The notes under the pieces: generated by a model | Databases searched by the model: none | Told to the model about the DNA's origin: nothing | Seen by the model: only the letters and a program-made list of their open reading frames with translations | Program-made: the position numbers and the translations under genes | In this document: one piece after another, positions 41,792-42,919 of the stretch | Layout: every line of letters begins with the position of its first letter | Position numbering within the stretch: the stretch's first letter is position 1 | Assembly (NCBI GenBank): GCA_036504445.1 | Contig: DASXVE010000029.1 | Coordinates: forward strand, 1 to 42,919 | Direction of reading: 5' to 3' | Length of the DNA stretch: 42,919 bases | Origin: Candidatus Aquicultor sp. | Lineage (GTDB): Bacteria; Actinomycetota; Aquicultoria; Aquicultorales; Aquicultoraceae

Positions 41792-41822
41792 AAGAGCCCG
41801 CTTTAAAAGCGGGCTCTTTTTT
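41792..41822 (+). terminator. Rho-independent terminator after the PrsA-like gene
   Basis: AAGAGCCCGCTT (41792-41803) and AAGCGGGCTCTT (41807-41818) form a perfect 12-bp stem with a 3-base loop and a T-run. Confidence 0.95.
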
Positions 41823-41852
41823 ATTTCCTCTATCCGGCTCGTTAGCCCGAGT

Positions 41853-41868
41853 TAATTCCCGGGAATTA
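41853..41868. repeat. 16-bp perfect palindrome upstream of mazG
   Basis: TAATTCCCGGGAATTA reads the same on both strands. It lies in the 263-base gap between the PrsA-like terminator and mazG, where I see no gene; a 61-codon frame (41876-42061) overlaps mazG in another frame and is not called. It could be an operator. Confidence 0.5.
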
Positions 41869-42026
41869 CTATTCCATGATGTACGCTCGAAAGAGTATGA
41901 ACGCCTTCATGCAGCGCAGAAAAACCGTTTATACAGCCATGCGTAGCAAAAGGTACATTAAGGAGCTGAGCGTGTGTACTTCGAGCGCCATTTCATGGTA
42001 TTGTTGTCGACATAGAGGTGAGGGAT

Positions 42027-42806
42027 GTGTCAAAAAATTATGGGTGCGAGCGCCTCGTTGAGCTCATGCGCAGACTTCACGCGCCCGACGGGTGCCCCTG
42101 GGATAGAGAACAAACGCATGAAAGCCTAAAGCGGTATCTCATCGAAGAGGCATATGAATTCATTGAAGCGGTCGATAACCACGACCCCGAGCACCAGAAA
42201 GAAGAGCTCGGCGACTTACTTCTGCAAATCGTCTTTCACGCTGTAATTGCCGAGGAAGCCGGCGAGTACAATATGAACGATATCGTCGAAGGTATCGTCA
42301 CAAAACTGGAACGACGTCACCCGCACGTGTTCGGCAAATGCGACGTTTCCTCGGCAAATGAAGTGGCAATAAATTGGGATGAGATAAAACGCGAGGAAAA
42401 GAAAGAACGGCAAGCATCGGCTATTGCCGGCATACCCACGTCGCTGCCTGCGCTGTTATACGCAAATAAGCTGCAGAGCAGGGCGGCAAAAGTCGGATTT
42501 GACTGGGACGATGTCGGCGGTGCCATCGAGAAAATCACCGAAGAGCTTGATGAACTCAAAGAAGCTCGAACCGGCAGTGGCCGTGTTGAGGAAGAGCTCG
42601 GCGATCTGTTGTTTACTGTGGTCAATGTCGCCCGGCACTTCGATATCGACCCCGAACTTGCTTTGAAAGGCACCAGCAATAAATTCGAGCGCCGGTTTCG
42701 CTATATGGAGCAGCACGCGGCTGACATGAATACTACATTATCGGCAATGTCACTGCCAGAGAAAGACGCGCTCTGGGACCAGGCGAAAGAAACGGGTATT
42801 AATTAA
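42027..42806 (+). CDS. mazG: MazG-family nucleoside triphosphate pyrophosphohydrolase
   Basis: A 259-residue protein from the GTG at 42027, nine bases after GAGG; an in-frame GTG at 42018 is less well placed. Two MazG domains are present: APDGCPWDREQTHESLKRYLIEEAYEFIEA with EELGDLLLQIVFHA, and the second with KITEELDELKEA and EELGDLLFTVVNVARH (EExxE and ExxD metal sites). It hydrolyses NTPs to NMPs, removing abnormal nucleotides. Bacillus YabN is a MazG fused to a tetrapyrrole methylase in the same neighbourhood; here the methylase part is missing and the gene is MazG only. Confidence 0.95.
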   Translation: MSKNYGCERLVELMRRLHAPDGCPWDREQTHESLKRYLIEEAYEFIEAVDNHDPEHQKEELGDLLLQIVFHAVIAEEAGEYNMNDIVEGIVTKLERRHPHVFGKCDVSSANEVAINWDEIKREEKKERQASAIAGIPTSLPALLYANKLQSRAAKVGFDWDDVGGAIEKITEELDELKEARTGSGRVEEELGDLLFTVVNVARHFDIDPELALKGTSNKFERRFRYMEQHAADMNTTLSAMSLPEKDALWDQAKETGIN

Positions 42807-42830
42807 GTTTTACACATAAAAGGAGATGCT

Positions 42831-42899
42831 ATGAAAGAGGTAGTCGCTGACCGCTCCAGGGAATATATAGTAGTACAACCTGGAGTAGATAGGCTATAG
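42831..42899 (+). CDS. Possible 22-residue small protein with a strong ribosome-binding site
   Basis: An ATG at 42831 follows AAAAGGAG with a spacing of about 6 bases, stronger than many genes here. It opens only 22 codons (MKEVVADRSREYIVVQPGVD then RL) before TAG. I do not recognise it. It may be a small protein, a leader peptide, or the start of a longer gene broken by a frameshift or a stop; the window ends 20 bases later. Confidence 0.35.
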   Translation: MKEVVADRSREYIVVQPGVDRL

Positions 42900-42919
42900 G
42901 CTGGATATTGTTCTGGGGC

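Noticed and set aside
41876-42061. 61-codon frame before mazG
   Set aside because: Overlaps the mazG start in another frame, lacks a family match and a ribosome site.
1-42919. tRNA/rRNA genes, CRISPR arrays, insertion sequences, prophage
   Set aside because: No cloverleaf-like T-arm set, no spaced repeats, no transposase or integrase frame, no terminal repeats were found.

Overview
The window reads as about 43 kb of chromosome from a Gram-positive-type, probably anaerobic bacterium of medium GC content. The right half follows the gene order known from Bacillus subtilis: rsmI(yabC)-abrB-metG-tatD-yabE-rsmA-veg-ispE-[nucleotidyltransferase]-ridA-spoVG-glmU-prs-ctc(rplY)-pth-mfd-PPIase-mazG. 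The genes rnmV, yabG, sspF, purR and fin, found in the Bacillus version, are missing. The left side has decahaem c-type cytochromes and a CcdA-like protein. A deep-branching Bacillota or an Actinobacteriota lineage with Bacillus-like features fits. This placement is inference from gene content and order only.

Left region (1-5763, all minus strand): a ccdA-like gene, then a promoter with a roughly 245-nt leader, two tandem decahaem membrane-anchored cytochromes, a terminator, a protein fusing an anti-sigma-type zinc finger, a membrane helix and six haem sites, its haem-free paralogue, and a third cytochrome cut by the window edge. Together these look like a quinol or extracytoplasmic electron-transfer module with its own membrane sensor pair.

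Metal region (5921-15066): a BlaI-like repressor and an M56 (BlaR1/MecR1-like) membrane peptidase with a Cys-rich tail precede a DUF2318 protein, a Cys/Gly-rich membrane protein, two MacB/FtsX-type permeases and an ATPase. The DUF2318-permease-permease-ATPase set resembles Campylobacter jejuni Cj1660-Cj1663, part of the P19 iron system. Two nearly identical 17-bp dyads, one before the repressor gene and one before the DUF2318 gene, are probable BlaI-family operators. A csoR gene then diverges from copA, with a strong dyad over the copA promoter.

The most unusual signal is in copA. Its first metal-binding domain is intact except that the first Cys codon of the CxxC motif is TGA (12667-12669), giving a GMT-U-ASC pattern. 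The upstream start, the ribosome-binding site and the whole reading frame are preserved, and a SECIS-like hairpin begins six bases after the TGA. Either this is a selenocysteine-containing copper ATPase or it is a very young nonsense mutation or sequence error.

Middle region (15251-21709): a metallophosphoesterase, a ROK sugar kinase, a Lon-like AAA protease, a triple-BON protein (minus strand) and a DUF362/ferredoxin protein. The right region is the housekeeping block named above, interrupted by a copper-amine-oxidase-N-domain protein and a D-2-hydroxyacid dehydrogenase between spoVG and glmU. I saw no tRNA, rRNA, CRISPR array, insertion sequence or phage gene.
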